From Paludibacter sp. (GTDB taxonomy: Bacteria > Bacteroidota > Bacteroidia > Bacteroidales > Paludibacteraceae), in assembly GCA_028691965.1 (NCBI GenBank), contig JAQUYE010000001.1, positions 1 through 64,000 of the forward strand: a stretch of DNA of 64,000 bases. The letters are read 5' to 3'. The notes beneath the pieces were generated by a model. The model saw only the letters and a program-made list of their open reading frames with translations, was not told where the DNA came from and made no database searches. Positions 42,551 to 50,954 of this stretch are shown here, piece after piece. Numbering within the stretch: position 1 is the first letter of the stretch; every line of letters begins with the position of its first letter. The position numbers and the translations under genes were made by a program.

Positions 42551-45500
42551 GAATTCATATATTTCGAAGGTGAAGACCCGAATTGTGCCTTAAAGCACTT
42601 GCTGAAATAGAAGGGATCGTTAATTCCAACAAGGTACGACACTTCAGATACATTGTATTTATAGGTTTTAAGCAGTTCGGCTGCCTTTTGCATGCGCCGG
42701 ATCCGTATAAATTCATTTGGTGAATAGCCGGTAAGGGATTTTATCTTTTTGAAAAACAGTGTCCTTCCGGTATTCAGCAAGCGGGCAAAGTCGTCGACAG
42801 TAAAGTCGGGATCCGACAGGTGTTTCTCAAAAGTCTCTTCCACCTGCTGCAGGAACCGGCAGTCTTTTTCGAGCATCATGGGCTTTTCTTCTCCTTCGAC
42901 AATCATTGCACTACAGGGTGCTTCATTTCCGGCATCCGCATCCGCATCCGATCGGGCAGGGTTGGTGGCATAGTACTGATGAAGCTTCTCCCGTTTCTCG
43001 AGTAGTTTGTTGATTTGCAACATCAGGAACTTCATGCTGAATGGTTTGGTAATATAGGCATCAGCTCCGGCTTCTACTCCTTCCGACACATGTTCATCCG
43101 ATATATATGCAGTCAACAGGATTACAGGGATATGGCAGGTCTCAAAATCATCTTTCAGTTTCTTAGTGAGTTCAAACCCGTTCATTCCCGGCATCATCAC
43201 ATCACAGATGATAAGATCCGGATCGTCTTTAGCACTTCGTTCAACACCTTCGTTACCTTCAGCAGCGGTAATAATATCGAAATAGGGATTCAGCTTGTTG
43301 TCGAGGAACTCGCGTATATCATCGTTATCGTCGATGATAAGAATTTTGAATTTATGTCCGGCTACCGGCACCAGGGGAACCAGCTCTAACGATCCTTCCG
43401 ACAAATCTTCTTCAATAAATTCGGAGATACTGTATACTTCGCCCGATTCCGAAGTAGTAACCTTTACTTCTTCATTCACAAAATCATCCGGTTGATATAC
43501 CCGGTTGTCGAGTGGTAGTTCTACTGTAAAAACAGAACCTCCTCCTTCGTTTTCACGGAAGTTTACTTTGCCCTGGTGAAGGGCAGTGAACTCGCTTACA
43601 AGGTGCAAGCCAATGCCGGTACCTTGTTGTGAGAAATTGATTTGCATAAACCGGCTGAATAGTAAATCCTGTTTTTCCTTTGGTATTCCTATTCCATTAT
43701 CGGCTACCGAAATACGGATTACGTGCAATTCCTGATCGGCTTCTGCTTCCAGGGTTATTTGTCCACCACGCGGAGTAAACTTAAGGGCATTGGAGAGCAG
43801 GTTAAAAACGATCTTATCCACTTTATTGGTGTCGAAATAAACCGGCAGGGTTTGCTCAGAGCAAATGAAGTTGTAACGGATATTGGTTTTAGCAGCTACA
43901 TTTTCAAAGCTCTTAAAGATATTTTCGAGGAAGACAACCGCATCGACCCGTTGCAGGTTGAGCTTCTGTTTGTTGTTCTGAAGTTTTCGGAACTCGAGCA
44001 GCTGTTCGATAAGACGCATCAGATGAGAAGTGTTTATGTCGATGTCGTTGACAACTTTGCGCAGGCTCTCGCTCATCTTTGGCTTCAACTCCGCTAAGGT
44101 ATCGACACTTCCTTTTATAAGGGTTAAGGGAGTTCGGAACTCATGACTTATATTTGTAAAGAAGCGGAGTTTATAATCCGTCAGCTGACGTTCAACGCGA
44201 ACTGCATTATCCAGTCGGTAGAAATTCAATGCGATGCGTATCCCGGCATACACCGCGGCAATAATCAACAGGAAGTAAATCCAGTAGGCAAGCGGCGATT
44301 TCCAGTAAGGTGGCCGGATGGTGATAAGCAATCGTGTTTCATTTTCGTCCCAAATCCCCTCACTATTGATACTTTTCACCCGAAACACATACTCCCCCGG
44401 AGGAACATTCCTGTAGGTAGCCATATTATTCTCGCCGGTACTTATATTCCACCTGCGTTCGTAGTTCTCGAGCATATACATAAACTGATTCGAACTGGGA
44501 TCTTCAAAATCAAGGGTAGAGAACTCCACATGGAAAACCTGATCGGAATGACTCAGGCTTACTTCCTTCGCAAAAGTCGAGGAGGTTTTCAGTGGTGCCT
44601 TACGCGGGGCAATAAGGGCAGGATCGTTAAATACCGAAAATCCGGTGATAATCACCTTATTGGTGCGGTTGTTTAAGTTCTGCACATCCGAAGGATGAAA
44701 CACATAAAAGCCGTTGAGTGAACCCCATATCATTCGCCCGTCCTTACAGGTAATGCCGGCAGTTTCGGTAAAGATATTCGCTGCAAAGTCGTTGGAGAAT
44801 TTATAGAACTGGAAAATGGTGGTAGCCGGATTAAATTTCAGCAATCCCCGTTCGGTGCCTATCCAGAGATTCTGTTCGGTGTCTTCCTGGATGGTAACTA
44901 TATTGTCGTTGGCAATTCCCTGCGGGTTTTTAAAAACCCTGAATTTGCCGTTGCCATTCGGACTCACCCCCGTAAACAGGTTCAGTCCACCTCCTGCCGT
45001 TGCCAGCCATACATTTGCATTCGCATCTTCAAAGATATACCGTACTTCAGGATTACTCAGACTGGATTCGTCCTGCGAATCGAAGGTAAAGTATTCGTAC
45101 GCATTTTTGTCGGCCAACAAAGAGTCGGGATAAAACCGCATTACCCCATTGGAAGTCCCCACCCACATTTTTCCTTTGCTATCGAGGAAGATATGCCGGG
45201 CAAAGCGATTCCATTCGTCATTTTCGAAAAAGCTTTTAAATCCGTCGCCCACCCGAACGGATACACCGCCTCCAAAGGTGGCAACCCACAACCGTCCTTT
45301 TCGGTCGGCTGTAAGTCCGAATACATTATTATCGCTTAAATCGTTGTGTTCGCCCTGGTTACGGTAGTTTTTACTAACCGTCGTCTTTCCTTCTTCCAGG
45401 GCAAGCACTCCGTTTCCACGTGTTCCTATCCATAAGGTACCCTGCTTATCCTCGTACATCGCGTACACGCTGTAACTATTCTCAAACACAGTGGTACGTG

Positions 45501-46914
45501 TCCTGAAGTCGGACGAGTACCTGTACAGGTTACCGGCCTTGGTTCCTACCCAGACAGAACCGCGGCGGTCTTCAAAAAGCGTACGGATTACATTTCCGTT
45601 TCTTACCAGATTATCAGGATCGGGAAATACCTGCTGAACATTCCGGTTGGTAAAGCTCAGCTTGTTAACACCCATATTCTCGGTTCCTACCCACAAATGA
45701 CCGTAACTGTCGGTCAGCAACGTAAGCAGGTAGTTAGAGTTGAGGTTGTCGGGATAGCGGCTGGAAGGATAATGTTGCAGTACACCTGTTGTCCGGTTGT
45801 AGGAGAACAAGCCATTTCCATAGGTAGATATCCACACATTATTATGCTCATCGGCGGTAAACTGGAACCGTTCGTCGTCGATCAGTTTCATGAGTGCCGG
45901 AGGTACCAGTTGCAGCTGGAAGGTGTTGAGCTGTTCGTCGATCGACCACACATTCCCCGAGAAATCGGAAATCCAGATTCCGCCCCGTTTATCGTTGTGA
46001 AACCCTGCATTGCCCCGAATGGTGGCTTCGAACACATCGTCGCCCCGGATAATCTTTCCTGTTTCGGTATTCACTATAATTATTCCTTTGCTGATCGATG
46101 AGAGGAGCAGGAAGTGATTTCCCATCGAAGTGGTACGATGAATATCGGTGAGTTGGGTTTCAACTACAGCAGGGGCAAAGGTATTAAGTGCCAGACTGAA
46201 ATCGTAGATGCGGCCGTTCTCTGAAATCAGGTATACGCTGTTGCCCAGTTCGTACGCATTTATAAACACCTCATTACGGGTAGCTTTACGCAGATGCACT
46301 AATTGTCCGTCGGGAGTCAGGCGCACCAATCCCGAAGCAGTGAGTATCCAGGTGTTTTTATTCTTATCCTGAAGAATCTGGTTGATGGTGTTGGAGGGGA
46401 GTTTATTCGGACTGGCATCTTCGGCATAATGGGTAAGCAGGATATCATCTTCCTGAAAGGTAAACTTAACACAGCCGTCGTAGGCACTTCCGAGCCACAC
46501 ATTCCCGTCCTTATCTTCATAAAAGGAATTGTGCTTGATAAAGAAATCTTCTTTTTTGTCGAATATAGGGAGGAAACTTTCCGTTTTCGGATCGTAACAA
46601 TGGAAGATGTCGCTATAGGTGCGCACCCAGATATGTCCGTGCGAATCTTCAATTAATTCTTTTATCTTACCACTGGTAAGGGAGTTCGGATTGCGTGTTT
46701 CGGGAATAATGGTTTTCATCCGGATGCCGTCGTACCGGTTCAATCCGTTGAGTGTTCCGAACCAAAGAAATCCGGTACGGTCGAGCAGCATACATCGTAC
46801 CGTATTGTGCGATAGTCCCTCGTTGGACGTGATATGTTCGATGGTAGGATGCGTTTCGGCACTATGTAGTAAAAGAGGTAGTACAAATAGTATTGCTAAC
46901 AGAGTCTTGCGCAT
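42547..46914 (-). CDS. Hybrid two-component system sensor-regulator (HTCS)
   Basis: 1455 aa single-protein signalling system. Signal peptide; about 14 periplasmic beta-propeller repeats (for example FLWFGTLNGLNRYDG, GHLWVGTENMGVNKL); Y_Y_Y domain (~770-850, TYRNVPPGEYVFRV); one membrane helix (~870-892); histidine kinase with FFTNISHEFRTPLTLIKG near 920 and FNLLSNALKFTPRGG; receiver with DVMMPGMNGFEL near 1238; C-terminal AraC-type HTH (from ~1350). HTCS proteins sense oligosaccharides released from the cognate glycan and activate the locus. This one probably senses a rhamnogalacturonan fragment. A weak -7 (TATCTTCG, 46937-46944) lies upstream. Confidence 0.96.
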   Translation of the reverse strand: MRKTLLAILFVLPLLLHSAETHPTIEHITSNEGLSHNTVRCMLLDRTGFLWFGTLNGLNRYDGIRMKTIIPETRNPNSLTSGKIKELIEDSHGHIWVRTYSDIFHCYDPKTESFLPIFDKKEDFFIKHNSFYEDKDGNVWLGSAYDGCVKFTFQEDDILLTHYAEDASPNKLPSNTINQILQDKNKNTWILTASGLVRLTPDGQLVHLRKATRNEVFINAYELGNSVYLISENGRIYDFSLALNTFAPAVVETQLTDIHRTTSMGNHFLLLSSISKGIIIVNTETGKIIRGDDVFEATIRGNAGFHNDKRGGIWISDFSGNVWSIDEQLNTFQLQLVPPALMKLIDDERFQFTADEHNNVWISTYGNGLFSYNRTTGVLQHYPSSRYPDNLNSNYLLTLLTDSYGHLWVGTENMGVNKLSFTNRNVQQVFPDPDNLVRNGNVIRTLFEDRRGSVWVGTKAGNLYRYSSDFRTRTTVFENSYSVYAMYEDKQGTLWIGTRGNGVLALEEGKTTVSKNYRNQGEHNDLSDNNVFGLTADRKGRLWVATFGGGVSVRVGDGFKSFFENDEWNRFARHIFLDSKGKMWVGTSNGVMRFYPDSLLADKNAYEYFTFDSQDESSLSNPEVRYIFEDANANVWLATAGGGLNLFTGVSPNGNGKFRVFKNPQGIANDNIVTIQEDTEQNLWIGTERGLLKFNPATTIFQFYKFSNDFAANIFTETAGITCKDGRMIWGSLNGFYVFHPSDVQNLNNRTNKVIITGFSVFNDPALIAPRKAPLKTSSTFAKEVSLSHSDQVFHVEFSTLDFEDPSSNQFMYMLENYERRWNISTGENNMATYRNVPPGEYVFRVKSINSEGIWDENETRLLITIRPPYWKSPLAYWIYFLLIIAAVYAGIRIALNFYRLDNAVRVERQLTDYKLRFFTNISHEFRTPLTLIKGSVDTLAELKPKMSESLRKVVNDIDINTSHLMRLIEQLLEFRKLQNNKQKLNLQRVDAVVFLENIFKSFENVAAKTNIRYNFICSEQTLPVYFDTNKVDKIVFNLLSNALKFTPRGGQITLEAEADQELHVIRISVADNGIGIPKEKQDLLFSRFMQINFSQQGTGIGLHLVSEFTALHQGKVNFRENEGGGSVFTVELPLDNRVYQPDDFVNEEVKVTTSESGEVYSISEFIEEDLSEGSLELVPLVPVAGHKFKILIIDDNDDIREFLDNKLNPYFDIITAAEGNEGVERSAKDDPDLIICDVMMPGMNGFELTKKLKDDFETCHIPVILLTAYISDEHVSEGVEAGADAYITKPFSMKFLMLQINKLLEKREKLHQYYATNPARSDADADAGNEAPCSAMIVEGEEKPMMLEKDCRFLQQVEETFEKHLSDPDFTVDDFARLLNTGRTLFFKKIKSLTGYSPNEFIRIRRMQKAAELLKTYKYNVSEVSYLVGINDPFYFSKCFKAQFGSSPSKYMNS

Positions 46915-46936
46915 GATATAAGGGTTAATTCAGTTG

Positions 46937-46944
46937 CGAAGATA
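46937..46944 (-). promoter_or_regulatory. Weak -7 element for HTCS-GH28
   Basis: TATCTTCG on the minus strand has one mismatch to TAnnTTTG, 22 bases upstream of the HTCS start. Weak promoters are usual for constitutively expressed HTCS genes. Confidence 0.4.
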
Positions 46945-47083
46945 GCAAATTTCATCCTTTTTGCTCTAAATGCTGCATATAAATCGTGAAAAGTGTACTC
47001 TATTCCATTTTACGACATCGTGTTTATACCTTATTTTGTAAACTGATAAAACTACAAAACCGGTAGCCGACAACTCACCAGTA

Positions 47084-47096
47084 GGTGTCGGACACC
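47084..47096. promoter_or_regulatory. GGTGTCGGACACC palindrome upstream of GH2
   Basis: Perfect 6-base arms around a central G, ending 16 bases before the GH2 ATG. An overlapping wider repeat (CCGACA 47067-47072, TGTCGG 47086-47091) is also present. It may be an operator or a leader hairpin. A TTATTTTGTAAA stretch at about 47032-47043 upstream is shared with the PL11 leader. Confidence 0.45.
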
Positions 47097-47112
47097 ACAA
47101 ATCTGTTATTCT

Positions 47113-50004
47113 ATGAACTACACGAAAACCGTATTACTTGCTTTGTTGCTGACCTGTATCCTGCCCGTAGGGAGTAGTCAGTCGATTCCACTCAACGGCA
47201 ACTGGAAGTTTGCCCTCGACCCCGATCTGAAGGGCCTTGATGAGCAGTGGTTTCAGCAGGAGATGAAGGAGGAAGTACGACTTCCCGGCTCCAATGTAGA
47301 AAATCGCAAGGGTTTTGACCCTACGCTGGATACCCGTTTTACGGCAAGTATTTACGATAGCTCCTGGTATCATAATCCTCATATGGAGAAATACCGCCAG
47401 CCCGAAAATTTTAAAATGCCGTTCTGGCTCACGCAGCTGAAATATTTCACAGGCTATGCATGGTACCAGCGCGAAATCACTATTCCTGCCAACTGGAAAG
47501 GCAACCGTGTTCAGCTCTTTCTCGAACGGCCGCATTTTATTACCCATATCTGGATTGATAACCGGGAAGTGGGGCGGTATGTGTCGCATAACACTCCTCA
47601 TAGTTACGACCTGACTGCTTTTGTTGAGGCCGGAAAATCTTATCAGCTTACCCTGTGTGTCAACAACCGCCTCAAGGATATGGATGTGGGCACTAACTCT
47701 CATTCGGTAACCGATCATACGCAAGGCAACTGGAACGGAGTGGTGGGTCGCATGGAATTACAGCTAAAACAACCGGTGCATACGGATGAAGTGCAGGTCT
47801 ATCCCGACCTGGCACACCAACAGGCGCTTGTTAAACTTACCATTGCTAACCCGCAACTGTTGAATACAAAGGGTAGTGTGGTGCTGAAGGCTACCAGTTT
47901 CAACAGTACTAAGAGTCATCGTTTTAGTGCTTCCCTCGATTTCGAACTGACTGCCACCGATTCGACCAAACAGCTCGAACTGCCTTTGTTGCTGGGTGAT
48001 AAGATGCAGACCTGGGACGAGTTTGATCCTGCTTTGTATCGCTTAACTGCGTATCTTACAACACCAGCCGGGGTGGATACGATGGAGACTCAGTTCGGTA
48101 TGCGCGAAATCAGTATCGAAGGGAAATGGATCTATATTAATGGTCGTAAGACACTTATGCGCGGTACGGTAGAGAATGCGCTGTTCCCGCTTACAGGCTA
48201 TCCTCCGATGGATGTGGCCTCCTGGGAGCGTGTGTTTCGTATCTGTAAGACCTATGGGCTGAATCACATGCGTTTCCATTCGTACGGACCGCCCGAAGCA
48301 GCGTTTAAAGCGGCCGACCTGGTGGGTATTTACCTGCAGCCCGAAGGTCCGGCATGGCCCAACCACAGTACGCAGCTGGGTAGAGGTTATCCTATCGATA
48401 CCTACCTGCTCGAGGAAACCAAACGAATGGTAAAACACTACGGTAATTATGCCTCGTTTGTAATGATGGCAGCCGGTAACGAACCCCGGGGTAACTGGGT
48501 GTCGTGGGTAGGTAAGTTTGTGGATTACTGGAAAAAAGCGGATCCGCGCCGTATCTATACCGGTGCCTCGGTAGGAGGAAGCTGGGCATGGCAACCCAAA
48601 AGTCAGTACCATGTAAAAGCCGGGGCGCGCGGACTCGACTGGAGTCGCAACCGACCCGAATCCAATTCGGATTATCGCCAGTGGATTGATACAGTAAGTC
48701 AGCCATTTATTTCACACGAAACCGGTCAGTGGTGCGTGTTCCCCGATTTTGAAGAGATTAAAAAATACACCGGTGTTACCCGTGCCAAAAACTTTGAGTT
48801 GTTTCAGGAACTCCTGGGCGATCAGGACATGGGACAGCTAAGCCGGGAGTTCCTGCACGCTTCCGGTAAGTTGCAGGTAGTATGTTATAAACACGAAATT
48901 GAAAAAACCCTTCGTACTCCCGATTATGCCGGATTCCAGTTGCTGAGCCTGAACGACTTCTCCGGACAGGGGACTGCTCTGGTAGGCTTGCTGAATGCGT
49001 TCTGGGAAGAAAAGGGCTATGTTACTGCTCCCGAATTCCGTCGCTTCTGCTCGCCAACAGTGCCGCTTATTCGTACCGGTAAGTTTGTGTATAGGAATAA
49101 CGAGCGACTGCAAGCCAGTGTCGAGTTGTCGCATTTTGATGCGCTGCCGCTCGAAGATGTACGACTTCAAATGACCCTGCGCCGCAAGGATGGGCGTGTT
49201 GTTCATGAACAACAGCTAACCCGCATGGATGTGCCGATTGGAAGTAATATCCCTGCCGGAACGATCGACCTCGACCTGTCGGCATTTACTGCTCCGGTTC
49301 AATTGAACCTCGAAATTCGCATCGAAGGTACAGGGGTGATTAACGACTGGAACTTCTGGGTGTATCCGGCCGTACAGGAATTACCCGCGGAGGATGATAT
49401 CTATATTGTACGGGGTGAGCTGGACGACAAAGCTCGTAAGCTGCTTTCCAAAGGGGGTAAGGTGTTGCTGATGACAGCAGGTAAGGTAAGCTACGGGAAA
49501 GATGTGGTTCAATACTACCAGCCTGCCTTCTGGAATACTTCCTGGTTTAAGATGCGTCCTCCGCATACTACCGGAGTGTTGATCCGCAATGAGCATCCCT
49601 TGTTTAAGGACTTTATTACCGACAACTGGGCTGATATGCAGTGGTGGGAATTGTTGAACAAAGCACAAACAATGCAGCTCGATGATTTCCCGAAAGGCTT
49701 CCAGCCGGTGGTTCAACCTATCGATACCTGGTTTATTAGCCGCAAGTTAGGCATGCTCTTCGAAGCGAAAGTAGGAAAAGGTAAATTGCTGATGACCAGC
49801 TTCGACCTGGAAAGTAATCCCGAAGAACGTCCGGTTGCACGGGCACTCTACCAGTCGGTACTGCGCTATATGCACTCCGGCGACTTCAACCCGGGCCAGG
49901 TGGTACCGCTCAAAGCAGTTACCGGCATCTTTACTAAAAAAGCCGAACCCTATAATTTCTATAGCCGCACGAGTCCCGACGAGCTGAAACAGGGAAAAAT
50001 ATAA
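47113..50004 (+). CDS. GH2-family exported glycosidase
   Basis: 963 aa. A signal peptide ends at VGSSQ. The sugar-binding jelly roll (GYAWYQREITIPANW, HITHIWIDNREVG) and Ig-like domain precede a TIM barrel with the acid/base Glu in MAAGNEPRGNW near residue 455 and a likely nucleophile Glu in SHETGQW near 535. The C-terminal ~230 residues include a flavodoxin-like region (LLSKGGKVLLMTAG, GKGKLLMTSFDLESN), seen in other large Bacteroidetes GH2 enzymes of pectin loci. The activity is probably beta-galactosidase or beta-glucuronidase type on rhamnogalacturonan side chains (inference). Divergent from the HTCS gene. Confidence 0.88.
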   Translation: MNYTKTVLLALLLTCILPVGSSQSIPLNGNWKFALDPDLKGLDEQWFQQEMKEEVRLPGSNVENRKGFDPTLDTRFTASIYDSSWYHNPHMEKYRQPENFKMPFWLTQLKYFTGYAWYQREITIPANWKGNRVQLFLERPHFITHIWIDNREVGRYVSHNTPHSYDLTAFVEAGKSYQLTLCVNNRLKDMDVGTNSHSVTDHTQGNWNGVVGRMELQLKQPVHTDEVQVYPDLAHQQALVKLTIANPQLLNTKGSVVLKATSFNSTKSHRFSASLDFELTATDSTKQLELPLLLGDKMQTWDEFDPALYRLTAYLTTPAGVDTMETQFGMREISIEGKWIYINGRKTLMRGTVENALFPLTGYPPMDVASWERVFRICKTYGLNHMRFHSYGPPEAAFKAADLVGIYLQPEGPAWPNHSTQLGRGYPIDTYLLEETKRMVKHYGNYASFVMMAAGNEPRGNWVSWVGKFVDYWKKADPRRIYTGASVGGSWAWQPKSQYHVKAGARGLDWSRNRPESNSDYRQWIDTVSQPFISHETGQWCVFPDFEEIKKYTGVTRAKNFELFQELLGDQDMGQLSREFLHASGKLQVVCYKHEIEKTLRTPDYAGFQLLSLNDFSGQGTALVGLLNAFWEEKGYVTAPEFRRFCSPTVPLIRTGKFVYRNNERLQASVELSHFDALPLEDVRLQMTLRRKDGRVVHEQQLTRMDVPIGSNIPAGTIDLDLSAFTAPVQLNLEIRIEGTGVINDWNFWVYPAVQELPAEDDIYIVRGELDDKARKLLSKGGKVLLMTAGKVSYGKDVVQYYQPAFWNTSWFKMRPPHTTGVLIRNEHPLFKDFITDNWADMQWWELLNKAQTMQLDDFPKGFQPVVQPIDTWFISRKLGMLFEAKVGKGKLLMTSFDLESNPEERPVARALYQSVLRYMHSGDFNPGQVVPLKAVTGIFTKKAEPYNFYSRTSPDELKQGKI

Positions 50005-50006
50005 TC

Positions 50007-50214
50007 TTTAATTGTTAATTGTTAGTTGTTAATTGTTAATTAGGACGTGTGAGTAGTAGGTGGTTTTTGTGGAAGTCTGCGATTTGACAATTGATTAGTT
50101 GGTTTTTACATTTAGTGAGGTAGTAAAAGGAGAAAAAGCAATGCGTTTTTTCTCCTTTTTTAATACTCTTCTATCCATTCCCCAGCAATTAACAATTAAA
50201 AATTAACAATTAAA
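50007..50214. repeat. AT-rich inverted repeat around the GH2 terminator
   Basis: TTAATTGTTAATT-type motifs occur twice at 50007-50042 and in the reverse orientation twice at 50187-50214. They flank ~145 bases that hold the GH2 terminator. No open reading frame lies between, so this may be a small non-coding repeat or miniature element. Confidence 0.6.
50125..50160 (+). terminator. Terminator of the GH2 gene
   Basis: AAAAGGAGAAAAA pairs with TTTTTTCTCCTTTT around a short GC-rich loop and runs into T residues, about 120 bases after the GH2 stop. Confidence 0.75.
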
Positions 50215-50238
50215 AAAACAACCACATGTGATTGTCCG

Positions 50239-50408
50239 GCATATGTCATATGATAGACCCGCACATGTCATATGACGATTCCGCACATGTCATATGATGA
50301 TTCCGCATATGTCATATGATGATTCCGCACATGACATATGATGATCTCGCACATGACATATGATGATTCCGCACATGACATATGACGATCATGTACATGA
50401 CATAAGAT
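50239..50408. repeat. 22-bp tandem repeat array with palindromic cores (array 2)
   Basis: Seven good units and one decayed unit start every 22 bases (50239, 50261, 50283, 50305, 50327, 50349, 50371, 50393). The core is CAYATGWCATATG, a 6-1-6 palindrome. Units 1-4 have T in the centre and units 5-8 have A. Linkers are mostly ATGATTCCG-like. The array lies between the 3' ends of convergent genes, like array 1 at 2357-2483, but the sequences differ. It occupies much of the gene-free gap 50005-50476. Confidence 0.93.
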
Positions 50409-50455
50409 ATTCAGTTACGTTTGGTGTGGTGACTGAGAAAACTAAGTCAGCCTGA

Positions 50456-50481
50456 CAAAAAGGTCTAAGCTTTTGCTTAGA
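50456..50481 (-). terminator. Terminator of the small orphan unit
   Basis: On the minus strand TCTAAGC-AAAA-GCTTAGA is followed by CCTTTTTG. It overlaps the stop of the small ORF. Confidence 0.65.
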
Positions 50482-50818
50482 TTGAGTAGAGGGGGTAGGC
50501 TTTAAAATTACTAAAGTGTTTGCAGCAGTACGTAGTGAGTTCATGGACTGCTACAGCGGTCATGGATACATGATGGGTTCTTTTAACTGTAAAAATAGAG
50601 AAGACCGACTTTATGGTAAATGTTAAAATATTATTTAACAAACCGGATTGAACGCATGTAAACTGTGCAACTCCTATGTATGCAACGAATTGATAAACCA
50701 GTATTGGTAGAGTCATACGACGAACAACCGGCATCGGTTGTGTCCTGGTTTGACATTTGTTACCCGATACCAGTGGTACCACACTAATAAGAACAGTTAA
50801 GAGGAGGAGTGTTATCAT
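50477..50818 (-). CDS. Small hypothetical protein with one or two membrane segments
   Basis: 113 aa from the ATG at 50818 (the track starts at 50881, upstream of the promoter). I recognise no family. Hydrophobic stretches are ITLLLLTVLISVVPLVSG at the N-terminus, a possible signal or anchor, and LPILVYQFVAYIGVA. Four cysteines lie scattered in the rest. The case for a real gene is the setting: a perfect -7 element just upstream, a palindrome at 50864-50880, and an intrinsic terminator at its end. It could instead be a ~360-base regulatory RNA. Confidence 0.38.
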   Translation of the reverse strand: MITLLLLTVLISVVPLVSGNKCQTRTQPMPVVRRMTLPILVYQFVAYIGVAQFTCVQSGLLNNILTFTIKSVFSIFTVKRTHHVSMTAVAVHELTTYCCKHFSNFKAYPLYSI

Positions 50819-50823
50819 GGGGG

Positions 50824-50880
50824 CAAATATAGCGCATCTAATCAGCTGGAAATTGCATATTTGTGTGCAATAATTGCACA
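50824..50880 (-). promoter_or_regulatory. Promoter and operator-like palindrome of the small unit
   Basis: TATATTTG (minus strand, 50824-50831) is a perfect -7, only 5 bases from the ATG, which implies a leaderless or near-leaderless message. TGTGCAAT-A-ATTGCACA (50864-50880), with perfect 8-base arms, lies 32 bases upstream of it, where an activator or repressor would bind. Confidence 0.6.
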
Positions 50881-50954
50881 TTTGTGGGTTTTTCAGGCTT
50901 CAGGGGTGAGCTATTTAAAGAGTGTCCGGAAAGGTAGAGCGATTTTAATTGTTT

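Noticed and set aside
48043-48612. 189-aa minus-strand ORF
   Set aside because: Antisense shadow of the GH2 catalytic domain, whose motifs are in the + frame.
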